This document shows, in pieces, positions 1-9,517 of a stretch of DNA of 21,852 bases (its first letter is position 1; each line of letters opens with the position of its first letter). Under the pieces are notes generated by a model. The model was not told the DNA's origin, ran no database searches, and saw only the letters and a program-made list of their open reading frames with translations. Source of the stretch: Pelargonium nanum (lineage: Eukaryota; Streptophyta; Magnoliopsida; Geraniales; Geraniaceae); the NCBI GenBank assembly GCA_036897485.1, contig JAYMTF010001689.1, positions 1 through 21,852 on the forward strand, written 5' to 3'. The position numbers were made by a program, and so were the translations under genes.

Positions 1-533
1 TTACACATATTATCTATTAAAATTAATATATTTAATTTATCAAGTTTTTTTATTTATTTCAAAAATACGCATAAAAACATAATAAATTAATTTAAATTAA
101 TTGATACATGGCGCATATATAGAGCGCCACTTGTCGCTTGAAGAGAGTGTGTATTTCCTTTATGATATATATATTAGATGTATCAATACTAAACTGTTTT
201 TTTTGTCTTCCAATATTTTTTTTTGTTATAAAAATTATGCATGTAGTACTCGTGGTTGGTATTTATTATGTTTTATTTCACGAATTTACCCTCACAATTG
301 TGATTTGAATTATAGATGTGTCCAATATGGTCTATAGACAATGAACCTAATAAAAGAATTTTTTTCTCACTATAATTGTTTTATTTTTATCTTCCAATTA
401 TTTATTTTATTTACTGGCATGATAAATTTATAACAAAATATAATTGAGGGGCTAAAATGGAAAAAAAATATATAATTTAGAGATTAAATTATAAGAAGTG
501 CAAATTGAAAACAAAATAAAATTTGACCTTACA
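1..533. other. AT-rich intergenic DNA, no gene seen
   Basis: This stretch is dominated by A/T runs. The open frames in it are short, low in complexity and rich in Phe, Tyr and Ile, as expected by chance in AT-rich DNA. I recognise no coding motif, RNA gene or transposon end. Confidence 0.6.
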
Positions 534-655
534 TGGGCTTTTTTATCCAGTGGGCCTACGGGCCGAGTTCTTTTTTAGCCTCATTATATATATATTGGGC
601 TTTACAAAGCCCAATAATTGTGGGCCGATTCAATCTACCTCCTCTCACAGGCCCA
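534..655 (+). promoter_or_regulatory. Cluster of site II (TGGGCY / RGCCCA) motifs upstream of FAP1
   Basis: Six perfect TGGGCT/TGGGCC motifs, in either orientation, lie within 122 bp: 534-539, 551-556, 596-601, 608-613 (reverse), 621-626 and 650-655 (reverse). A further GGGCC lies at 560-564. Site II motifs are known binding sites for TCP factors and are common in promoters of plant housekeeping, ribosomal-protein and organelle-related genes. They sit 165-290 bp before the FAP1 start codon. A TATA-like run lies at about 584-595 inside the cluster, but which transcription start is used cannot be seen. Confidence 0.6.
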
Positions 656-707
656 ATACACAATCAATAGAAATAGAACAATCCAATTCTTCATATCATG
701 TGTTAAT

Positions 708-763
708 CACGTGACCTCCACAGCTCACTTCTCCAAATCACGCGCAGAACCGTAAATCACGTG
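708..763 (+). promoter_or_regulatory. Two identical G-boxes (TCACGTGA) in the FAP1 proximal promoter or leader
   Basis: CACGTG occurs at 708-713 and again at 758-763, exactly 50 bp apart. Both copies lie in the same context, AATCACGTGAC, so the conserved block is longer than the 6-bp core. G-boxes of this kind are bound by plant bZIP and bHLH factors in light, clock and hormone responses. They lie 57-112 bp before the FAP1 ATG, so they may be in the core promoter or the 5' leader. Binding is inferred. Confidence 0.55.
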
Positions 764-819
764 ACTTCCCTTGACATTTGTAAAGCATTTTTGTTTCAGT
801 TCGTTTCAGTTACAGAAAA

Positions 820-3100
820 ATGGTTTCGCTCCGCTTTCCGTTCTCGTTTTCTCAGCCCCCAACTCCACGCGCCACCACCTCGCGTCCGTTCTCCACCGCG
901 GCGGTCGCCGCCGCCGCTGTCGGCGCCGGATCAGCGGCGGTGTCCTGTATCGCGTCTTCGAAGGACCCAAAACACCAATTTCTCCAAAATGCTCTCGATT
1001 TCTTCTCCAATTCCTCGCTTCCAATGTGGGGATCGCTCTCTCTGGCCGACGATTCGCCGTCGGTGGTCGAGTCCAAGACCGGCGTTTCGTTTCCACCGGT
1101 TCTGGGTGATTCTCGGAGACTACTGGGAATTGGGTTGAGGAAAAAGAGTGTGTTGGGATTGAAGAACATCGATGTCTATGCATTTGGTAATCACATTTCT
1201 TCTATTTTGGGTCCAAAATTTATTTCATCATAAGTAAAAATACCATTTTTTTCTTGCTCTACATGTAATGTAATATGATTGTTGGTAATGTGGGTTTTTT
1301 TGAAGTTGAATTGCAAGTTTTTTTGGTAGTTATGTTCACTTTGGTTACGACTGATCTGTGTGTGAGAATGGTATATGGTGAAAGTTCAATTAAAGTGGTT
1401 TTTATGTAAAATGGGAAGCTTTTGGGACAATGTTGCTGAAATTATGGTAATTGTTTTGTTGATTGTGCTTTCTTGATGTTAAAGTTGAAGACTTTAAGGA
1501 GGTGCATGCTCATTGAATTTGTGCGTTTACAATTATGGCATGTTGTTTGTTTGATTGATTCCATCCTCTATTCGTAGAGTGTATACTTTCACAACAGTTA
1601 CTAGGTATTGCTACTACTGGCATGCATAGAAGGCTCGTTATGCGAGTAATGCAAATACTAGAACTAAAGTATCTTTGTTGGTTTCAGTTTAAGCTTCTAG
1701 GACTTCACAAGATTCCACGTCTTTGATCACGTTTATGCTTGTGTTTCTTATACCTGTATGAACATGATCTAGAATTCTAGTATGTGCTGTTTTAGATTTT
1801 ACTACCTTCAGACTGAATTATAATCATAACTTGCTTCACTTACCATGTATCGACTGCTTTTCTTTTGATGTTTGTTCCTAATTAGCATGATTCATACTTC
1901 ATAAGCACCTTATGGCGTTTTTCTAAAATAATTTATAGATCTGTATATTTTGATTTTTACAGGTGTCTATGCAGATGACCAAGACATAAAGAGCCAGCTT
2001 AGTCAGAAATATGGAAAACTATCCAATTCTGAACTTAAAGAAAAGAAAGTGTCCAGTGACGATATCCTAGAAAGCGATGTATCCATGACTGTTAGACTTC
2101 AAATGGTCTACAGCAGATTGAGTATTCGTTCTGTACGTAGTGCTTTTGAGGAGTCAGTCGGGACCAGACTGCGAAAGTTTGGGGGATCAGACAACAAAGA
2201 ATTACTTCAGAGGTGAATTGTTCTTGACCACTCTATCATCTCTAGACAACAAATCTTATATTTTTCTATTGTTTCTTCTTAAGTTGTTCTTTAAAATGTG
2301 AAATATTTTTTGTGTATCTATATGCATGACTTTCAATTTCATTTCAGGTTTACTTCCCAATTCAAAGATGAATATAAAATACCAAGTGGATCGGTGATAG
2401 ATATCACCAGGGAACGGGGCCATGTGCTTCACACAACAAGTAAGGCGTTATAATCTTGTTCTTTTGCCATAAGGTGACTATCTGATTTAGATCAATTCTT
2501 GGTCGTAGAATTGATTTATATTTCAAAATCAATAGTCGATAACATTCATTGTTACATGGTATGGTCCTAGATTGGCTTCGATTTTAAGAATTCCACTAGC
2601 ATTCCCATGGGTTATCGATGCTGGTTTGAAACCTTGAAATGACAAGCCACAAAAAGAAATGGAAGAATATATTATCAGATTCATGCGTGGCTTGTTAATT
2701 GTCACTCTCTCCGTCTCAAAACGAGTGTCTACTTTTCCGTTTTTGGTAAAAATTAAGGACAAGTTTCTCATATGCCCCTATTTGCTCTTTTTGTAATAAA
2801 CTGAAATGGAAGGGAAGAACACTCATTTTGGAATGGAGAGAGTATATGTTTGTCCTTCGTCTTGTAACATTTAATTACAACATTACTTGATTTTCATAAT
2901 TTGCTTTGAACTTTTTTTTCTTTGTCGATAAAACATTGATTATTCGCTTTACTATTGTAGTTGATGGAAAAGAAGTGGGAAGCATCCAAAGCAAACTGCT
3001 ATGCAAGTCGATCTTCGATTTGTACATAGGCGAGGATCCATTTGATCGACAAGCCAAAGAAGATGTTGAGCTTAATGCAGCATATCTCCTTCACAAGTAG
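820..3100 (+). CDS. FAP1: Fatty-acid-binding protein 1, plastid chalcone-isomerase-fold protein (4 exons)
   Basis: Exons are 820-1186, 1963-2212, 2348-2439 and 2961-3100. All introns are GT-AG, and the joined frame is 849 nt (282 aa plus TAG). The protein matches my memory of Arabidopsis FAP1 (At3g63170, about 279 aa) almost throughout: the MVSLRFPFSFSQPP start, VVESKTGVSFP (83-93), GDSRRLLGIGLRKKS (96-110), DVYAFGVYAD (118-127), RLQMVYSRLSIRSVR and FDLYIGEDPF near the end. Residues 1 to about 60 are Ser/Ala/Arg-rich, like a chloroplast transit peptide with a hydrophobic Ala/Val stretch. Residues from about 79 onward form the chalcone-isomerase-like fold. FAPs of this family lack chalcone isomerase activity, bind fatty acids in the plastid stroma and affect fatty-acid storage; that is family knowledge. 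The ATG at 820 is chosen by homology. Intron 3 (2440-2960) carries a MITE. Confidence 0.93.
2705..2842. mobile_element. Stowaway-like MITE (Tc1/mariner type) in FAP1 intron 3
   Basis: The 138-bp element starts with CTCTCTCCGTCTCAAAACGA (2705-2724) and ends with the near-complement, whose reverse reads CTCTCTCCATTCCAAAATGA. These imperfect terminal inverted repeats match the plant Stowaway consensus (CTCCCTCCGTCCCAAAAT). The right flank is TA (2843-2844), the expected target dinucleotide. The left flank is CA (2703-2704), one change from TA. There is no coding capacity, so it would have been moved by a mariner-type transposase supplied elsewhere. It lies well away from both splice sites of the intron. 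Confidence 0.8.
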
Positions 3101-3775
3101 ATAAATAATAATCAAAATGTAGAGACAATGTTTTTAACTTCTGTTATATAATGTTTTGGGTGTAGCAGTTTGATGCCCATAAGAGAATTGGTTTAATGCC
3201 TTCTAGGGTTGCCTCAAGAGTATTTGAATTCAAATAAGCTCAAATCATCATATGTTTCTGATGGAAAAAGAAACTATTGATGTACTATTATCCAGAAGAA
3301 CGTTTGTTAATATCATTTTGCGTTATAAGTAGTTCAATCCTATAAATTATTGCCGGTTCGTACTACGAGCCGCCGCTTTTCCGTTAAGAGTAAAGACAAC
3401 AAGCGTTAAGTGAAAGACCAGTGAAAACTGAAACTTGCTTTCGGTGTGGAAGTAAGAGAATGAATTAGGTTCAACGAATGTGCTTCACAAGAGTGAAGTG
3501 TGTGTCAACCTGATATTTATAGAATAAATTTCCTGAATGTAATTAGTAGACTTTGAAGGACTGTTCCAATGAACCAAAATTTTGCTTTCATTGCAGAGTA
3601 ACATTATATATACATATCAGTGGATCAAAGACAAATCAAATTATCATGTCCAAATAAGTAGCCAATATCCAAAAGCAACTGGCCATTTTAAACCTGCCTT
3701 CCTAGCCCTTCACAGAGTTCCAAAAATGATCCATTTCAACTAACAAAAAAGTCAGTTTCTATTACTGCACTTATG
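3101..3775. other. Convergent intergenic spacer between FAP1 and TKL 3' ends
   Basis: The two genes end tail to tail with 675 bp between stop codons, so this stretch must hold both 3' UTRs and polyadenylation sites. An AATAAA at 3523-3528 is the only classical polyadenylation hexamer I noted on the + strand. It is far from the FAP1 stop, so its use is uncertain. A 19-bp near-palindrome lies at 3354-3372. No further gene is seen. Confidence 0.6.
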
Positions 3776-6700
3776 TTACATCTCAATTTCATTATTTAGG
3801 TGACCAGAGCATGTGCTTAAGATGGAAGGCACATTCCTTCCACAAACTGGAGATGATTTCTGGGCAGACCTGGTTGCATTATCAGCCTGTTGTGATTGTG
3901 ATGTAGTTGATGCCATTCTTGGTGGAGACTCGGCAACTGAAGTCGATGGAGCTTGGTTTGCAGCTCCCTCGAACGATATCTGGTTCTGGCCCTGTCCAGA
4001 TTTTCCCCGTTGGGGAAGGAACTTGGAGGTTGAACCAGAGGACGATGCTATATCGGATGCAGATGGTGCGTGGGAAGCTTGATTTGCTGCAGAGTCCCGC
4101 CATGTTGGTGCTTTGTTTGGAGCTGTTCCTCCATGTTGCTGATGCATTATGTGCTGCTTGTGAAGCTGGTGTAGCTGTTGTTGCTGATAGTTTGGTGACA
4201 TGAAGTTGAGAGTTCCAGCTGAATTATTGAAGAGACGGGTTTGACCGGTGGCAGCTTTCCTTCCGCCTTCAGGATTCTTAGTGTCATTTCCCGTCTTCTC
4301 TTCCGATATCTGGTAACTTTTCTGTTGCGCCATTTGAGAAGCCGCTGCTAAGTACCCTTGCCTAGTCACCTCTGGAAGGCTCTGGAAGTGTGCCGGATTG
4401 TGTGCAGCGGAGAAGTTAATATTTGAAGCCATAGCGTTGCCATTGGAGGCAAAGGACACGGTAAAGGCCTGAGGGATGAGCTTAACTCCGTTTTTGGAAC
4501 TCTGCTGTTGCAGTTGTTGTCGTTGCTTCTCAACATGTTTGCCACCGTTGTTACCATAACCCACATCTGATTGACGGGATGATGGATTAAGCTGTCGGGT
4601 CTGAGGCTTCTTGTGAGATGAAGACGAACCACTTGATGCTGGTACGATCGCAGGTTGAGAATGAGGCTGTTGATGCAGTAGCTGGCCGGGATGAAACAAA
4701 TGGGGCGAATAGAATGATCCATTATAGAAAGACATTGCTTGAGCAGGGGCTCCACCAATAAATGGGGGTGCTGTTCCAAAATGAGTTGAAATGGGTAATG
4801 GATACCCATTGTTCTGTAATATGGCCATGCACGGAGCTCCATTTGCAGCTATATTTGGATAATTAAAGCTCATAGCAGCAGATACTGCTGGCAAAGGTGT
4901 AGAGGTTTGCGGGGCTTTGGCAGCTGAGTTACTGGATGATGATGCATTGTTGACTGAGATAGCTGATTTTGAAGATTGAGTAGCAGTTGTTGCTAGGTTC
5001 TGACTGAGAGGGAAGAAAAAAGCAGGTCCATGCTGCAACAACAAACAGATAAAAATACAATCCCATTATTATTGATCTAGCGCCATGACACGACTTGACT
5101 ATTATAATGTGTGACTTTTAAGTTCTAGACTTTACCATCAAATTACCAGCTGGGGCTGGCTGTGGAGTTTGCTGAAACACAGCTTGCTTTCTGTGGGCAT
5201 TATCAGAGGAGTTGGTAGCTTCCGAGCTTCTGCCATGTGTGGGGTTCACGTTCACAGCCATAGAGCTTCCTTGCAATGGGGTTGTGGGGAGCATGGGTTT
5301 GAGATTGCATGGAGCTGTGCCGTATAGAGAAGCAGAACCAGCAGGTGCAGGACAGAGTTTGTTTGTCTCAACAAGTTGCTGATGTAAATGGATGTTGCTG
5401 GCAATGTACTGATGGGTTGTGCATCTCTTTGTCCGAGGTTTTGAGAGTGGGAACTGTGGAGGCTGCATATATCAATTACTCAATACCAAATTCAACAATA
5501 TAACGGGGAAGGGGAATGCACTTCCAAAAACACTCAAAATGTAAATGATACCTGTAGTTTTTTTAATGTTCCAGTGTTCTCGTCAATGGGTTGGGGTGAA
5601 ATGTATCTGCCATGAATACGAGTATTAGCTATGGAGGAACTTATACAAAACAACGATAAAAGCTAGAATATAATGGGGCTATAGGATTCACACCCTGAGG
5701 AAGGTAGACTGTTTTTTGCCCAACCAGCCACTGAGTTTGTTAAAGCAGATGAACTAGGTGGAGCTGAGTTATATGAAGAAAAATAGCATATAAAAACATT
5801 AAATTCATGGATAGCAAACAATTGTGAATAAACACATTCAATGTTAAAGTGTCTAGTTACCAGTTTTATCCTCTTTAGGGATAGTAGAATCAGCCAGCGA
5901 TTGCTGCTTTTCATGACTCTGTTCTAGTTTACTGCTGCCAACATTGTCACCATTTAGGCCTTGATCTTGATACTCTTTTTCCAAATCAATAGTGAGCAAT
6001 TTGCTATTTTCTTGAATGGGCTTCACTTTTTTCTCTTGAACTCCTACCATTACTTCCTCCATAACTTGACTCCCTTTCTTCTGCATCAGAAAATTTTATA
6101 GTTATTGAAGTTTTGTCCAAAACTAAGACAATCACGAAAAAGGGAAAGCCTTGGTGCATGCCGTTTTGTCCATGCTAAGTACATTATTACATGTGCTGAT
6201 AGAGGGAGTACACATGTTATAGCATGTAATTAACATGCACCACGGACACGAGTCTAGGAGGCTCCAAGAAAACTGAAGCTAAGTGCCCAAGACATACCAT
6301 GTTATCATTCTGGGCCATAAGATCAACCAAGCAATCCCTTCCTAGAGATGATGCAATAGCAGGAGCCTGTTGGAAAAAAAGGAGTTTTTTTTTTTTCAGA
6401 AATTGATAGCTGCAAAATATGAACAAAATCTAATCAGGAAGGCAACAACTAACAAGGATACTCACCTTCATATTAATCTTGATATTTTCCTGCTCGTTTT
6501 TAACCTCCAATACTGATGAAGTCCTGAGAAACTCAGCCACAATGAGAATAAAATCAACAAATAAAATCACAAATATCTGAGAATCTATAGAAGAAAAAGG
6601 GAGAAAAAGCAAGATACTTTGATGCTTACCCTTTTGTCATTGCCGAATCCTGAAGATCAACATCCAACTTAGGACATGAAGGCGACACCTCCTTGGCCAA

Positions 6701-8060
6701 GCCAATGGTTTCAGTCCTTCCTAACCCATCTCTGCTTCCGGATTCAATGGTAGACAGTGTCAGGTTCTCCTGGTCAGCTACTTCCTTCTGTGGCTCCATT
6801 GACACAGATGCAACAATGGGATCCTCATGCTTTTCACTGGTAAATATTGGTCTCTTTGCAAGTTGCTCACCTCCATCTATGGTTCCTGATGAAATTGATC
6901 AGGCCATGAAACATTGATTTCACAATCCAGAATAAAACTTAAATATACAGCCCAACATGAACAAGTGGATCATATAAACTAATAACATTCCAAAACAGAC
7001 TATTTGAATATTTGGATTGGTCATGAGTCTGATATTTTTACACTCTTACCAAGATCATCTGAATATTTGGATTTGAGCTTCTGAGATGAGATTGGAGCAG
7101 AACTTTCTTTCTTAGAGCTCTGAGATTGCTTCTTGAGCCCGAACAAAACCTCAGCAATTTCAATCTCAAAATCCTCCTGGGATGAGATAGAAGATTTGGA
7201 AACATTCACAGCCCCTTTCTGCAACAACATCACACAAGCTCATAAACTTGCTCATGCAAGGAAATTAAAGAGCGAGGGACCAAATTAAAACAACCAATTC
7301 CATATTGTTCTCACCAGTTTTTCCCCAACAGAAACATCAGAGGACGACGGCGGAGCCGCCTCACCACTCCGCCGCGCCGGCGACGTTGAAACGTTTCCAG
7401 AAAGCCAATATTCATGCGATCTCTTTACAGAAGCTGAAAAAAAATAACAGAAAAGAAAAAATCTCAACAAATGAACAAGAGCAAAACCGTTTGCACCAAA
7501 AATCATCTGAAACAAAAAAATCCAAACCGCATTTCTCTACATGAGCGCGCCTTCCTTGGAATTGCAAAGCCGATGATCTCGTCGACGGCCATGGATTCCG
7601 GCGGCGCTGACGTCACATCTCTAGCTAAGTGAAAGCTCTTCCGCTGATTGTGATACGAATGCGATCCTCTCTTCCCCGCCTCGTTATCGTCTTCTCCGCC
7701 CACACTCTCATCTCCTCCACCTCCTTCCCTATTGCTCGCGTGACCAAACCGCTCGACTGTCCTCCGCTTGCTCTTGTTCGCCATATCACGATCTCGCTCT
7801 CTCCTGATCGCTTGATCCCGTAACCGTACAGTCTCCTGCAACTCCACATGCACATCTTCTTCAACAACCAAAACACAGCACATATCAGAAATTAAGCTGA
7901 AAAAAAATTAATAATACATGCAAATAAGGGTAAAGCCAGCGGTAGAGAGGCGATTCGAACCAGGTGAGCCTCGGAGACTGGTGGTTCTACGCCGTCGTCT
8001 TGACGGCGGTCCATTTTCCGCCACCGTGTTCGGTCTTCTTGGTTCTCTGCTTCTCTCCAT
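3776..8060 (-). CDS. TKL: TIME FOR COFFEE-like (TIC-LIKE) nuclear clock-associated protein (12 exons)
   Basis: Exons (- strand, 5' to 3') are 8060-7961, 7858-7541, 7433-7315, 7218-7050, 6885-6630, 6523-6466, 6366-6298, 6080-5861, 5763-5694, 5606-5552, 5462-5136 and 5032-3776. Together they make 3018 nt in one frame (1005 aa plus TAA). Family hallmarks are the N-terminal MERSREPRRP with an RRRRR basic patch (likely nuclear localisation), VELQETVRLRD, the Arg/Asp/Glu-rich stretch, PRKARS followed by KRSHEYW, DFEIEIAEVLFGL (195-207), the KPRTKRCTTHQYIASNI block opening exon 11, a Ser/Gln-rich last exon with FYNGSFYSPHLFHPGQ and a QQQQLHQLHKQH tract, and the GRNVPSIL C-terminus. TIC and TKL are plant-specific nuclear proteins; TIC supports circadian amplitude and jasmonate and metabolic signalling. 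There is no known catalytic domain. It is shorter than Arabidopsis TIC (about 1550 aa), which favours the TKL branch. Exon 1 has a weak donor (GTTCGA) but the frame demands it. The start is chosen by homology. Confidence 0.9.
6153..6241. repeat. Nested inverted repeat in TKL intron 7
   Basis: Three pairs of perfect arms nest around one centre: GGTGCATG (6153-6160) with CATGCACC (6234-6241), CATGCTA (6171-6177) with TAGCATG (6220-6226), and ACATGTG (6189-6195) with CACATGT (6211-6217). The intron is 217 bp, while the other TKL introns are 87-164 bp. This fits a small insertion such as a decayed MITE, but I see no target duplication, so its origin is unproven. Confidence 0.5.
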
Positions 8061-8560
8061 TTCAGTCAATCAGTAGAAACTAGAACCGCACGCCAATAAA
8101 TCTCCAGAATCCAACTATTTTCCGGCAGAAACTCGCCGGAAAACCAGCAAAAAATCCGGCGAAACAACACCCACCGAATCACAGTTACCGATTTGTTCAA
8201 ATCACTCTGAAAAGGAAAATCAAAAACAAAACAAAAAATCGATTCACAACAACAATTTCTCTACTCTGCGTCTCTGTTCGTTCTCTCTCACACCACCTTC
8301 TTCGTGTAGCGTTTGGTCTCTTCTTTTGTAGGAGCAGTACAACAGAACCAACGGACCAGATTCAAGATCGAGCTCGAAGGCCATATCATCACCGTTAGAT
8401 GAAAAGGCCATTGCCGACGTGGCAGAGACGTCGCTGTCTAACCATTCAGCACGAAACGGCCACGTGTAGACTTTACATGTCAGCATCTCGTTGCACCATC
8501 CCAGCGTTCGCAATTACACGCGCCTCCTGCGCGTATGCGAGAGATATATATTCAAAGGTG
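8061..8560 (-). promoter_or_regulatory. TKL 5' leader and promoter region
   Basis: On the - strand this region reads towards the TKL ATG at 8060. A TATA-like run (TATATATC, about 8543-8550) is the best core promoter candidate and would place transcription start near 8515. ACGT-core elements cluster just downstream of that: CACGTG at 8461-8466, ACGTGGC (ABRE-like) at 8417-8423 and GACGTC at 8427-8432. The leader is CT/GA-rich. A pyrimidine tract ending in CAG at about 8200, downstream of a GTGGTG donor-like site near 8297, suggests a possible 5' UTR intron. These are motif inferences only. Confidence 0.4.
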
Positions 8561-9499
8561 TTGTGTGGGACCCACTAAAACAGTACATTTCTACTTTTTA
8601 TTTAATTTGTGGGGTAGCCGGTTGCCGGTAGCCAATGGGAAGTTGGGGAAAAGCGCAGAGACGTCTCGCACTCACGAAGTGGGGTCCATAAACAACCGTT
8701 CCGGCCGGTCAAAATTCAATTATGGTTCTATCTTCTGCGCGGGACCGTGTTTGTTATGGGAGGCTGGGAGCTGTTATCTGCCGTTGGATTAAAATCCATT
8801 CGATTAAATCGACGGTCGGATGTGTCAGGCAGCTCTAAGTAGTCAAATCACCATTGGTAAGGTCGGGATTTGTGGGCCCGGTTTTGTTGCTGACTTGTGG
8901 GTTAGTCTTGTTTATATTTTATTTTATTGACAATATCGCTTACGTGGCACCTCTTTAGTGCCCCACTTGCAGTAATAGGATAGGTTGTATCATATTCAAC
9001 ATTTTATTATATTTTGATAAAAAAATACTTTTATATTATCTTAGAATAAACATTGATGTTGAAAATAATATTATATTAACTCATTCATTTTATTTTGCAA
9101 ATTTGCTCTAAAAAAATTAATTATTTTGAGATGGAAGGGTCAATGGAGTAATATCTTTAGATAGTTGTTGTGGGCAATAAGTAAAGGATGGAGGTAATGG
9201 GCTTCCTACATTGAGGTTTTTTTAATTCGTGTGTGTGGAGGACAACAAGAGGTAGTTTTAAGGACGGAAAAAGTTATAATTCTGTCACTCGTGGAGGACA
9301 ACAAGATGCAGTTTCAAGGACGGAATATATGAGTTTGTTATCTGGTGGCAGCGAAGGACGGTTGCAAATCCTTTCATGTGACCACCTTAAGCTCTAATTA
9401 TAATTGACGTCAATTGGTTCGTGCTCTTCAAACTGATGAAATGACAGTTTAGGTTGATTGTCAGTATTATGATTCAGTTTGATAATTTTTTTTTTTATA
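8561..9499. other. Intergenic spacer upstream of TKL, no gene seen
   Basis: The 8561-8960 part is moderately GC-rich and contains several short palindromes: GAGACGTCTC at 8658-8667, TGGATT/AATCCA at 8785-8798 and CGATT/AATCG at 8801-8811. It may be distal TKL promoter. From about 8990 the DNA is AT-rich, except for a repeated block at 9235-9325. No coding frame with recognisable motifs was found. Confidence 0.5.
9235..9325. repeat. Spaced direct repeat, two 35-bp copies
   Basis: The copy at 9235-9269 recurs at 9291-9325 with 32 of 35 positions identical. Both start GTGGAGGACAACAAGA and end AAGGACGGAA. The copies are offset by 56 bp. A partial echo (AAGGACGG) follows near 9355. It looks like a small local duplication, with no coding or transposon signature recognised. 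Confidence 0.75.
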
Positions 9500-9517
9500 A
9501 ATTGGTCTTCAAACCTT
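9500..9517. repeat. Target site duplication of the LINE, left copy
   Basis: The 18-bp sequence AATTGGTCTTCAAACCTT is repeated perfectly at 13710-13727 on the other side of the LINE. The adjoining T run belongs to the poly-A tail, so one or two terminal T bases could be shared and the true duplication may be 16-18 bp. Confidence 0.9.

Noticed and set aside
761-1183. Long overlapping frames on both strands over FAP1 exon 1
   Set aside because: They are shadows of the GC-rich first exon. Only the frame from 820 matches FAP1 and splices on.
8244-8513. 89-aa open frame on the - strand upstream of TKL
   Set aside because: It overlaps the predicted TKL leader and promoter and has no recognisable family motif. 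It is probably chance in CT-rich leader DNA.
8781-8815. Clustered small palindromes upstream of TKL
   Set aside because: Similar CCGTTGGAT-type palindromic runs are common in plant spacers. Nothing here points to a specific function.
9105-9152. Right-end-like Stowaway sequence (TTTTGAGATGGAAGGG...GGAGTA)
   Set aside because: It resembles a MITE 3' end, but I found no matching left terminus within the preceding 300 bp and the end is interrupted.
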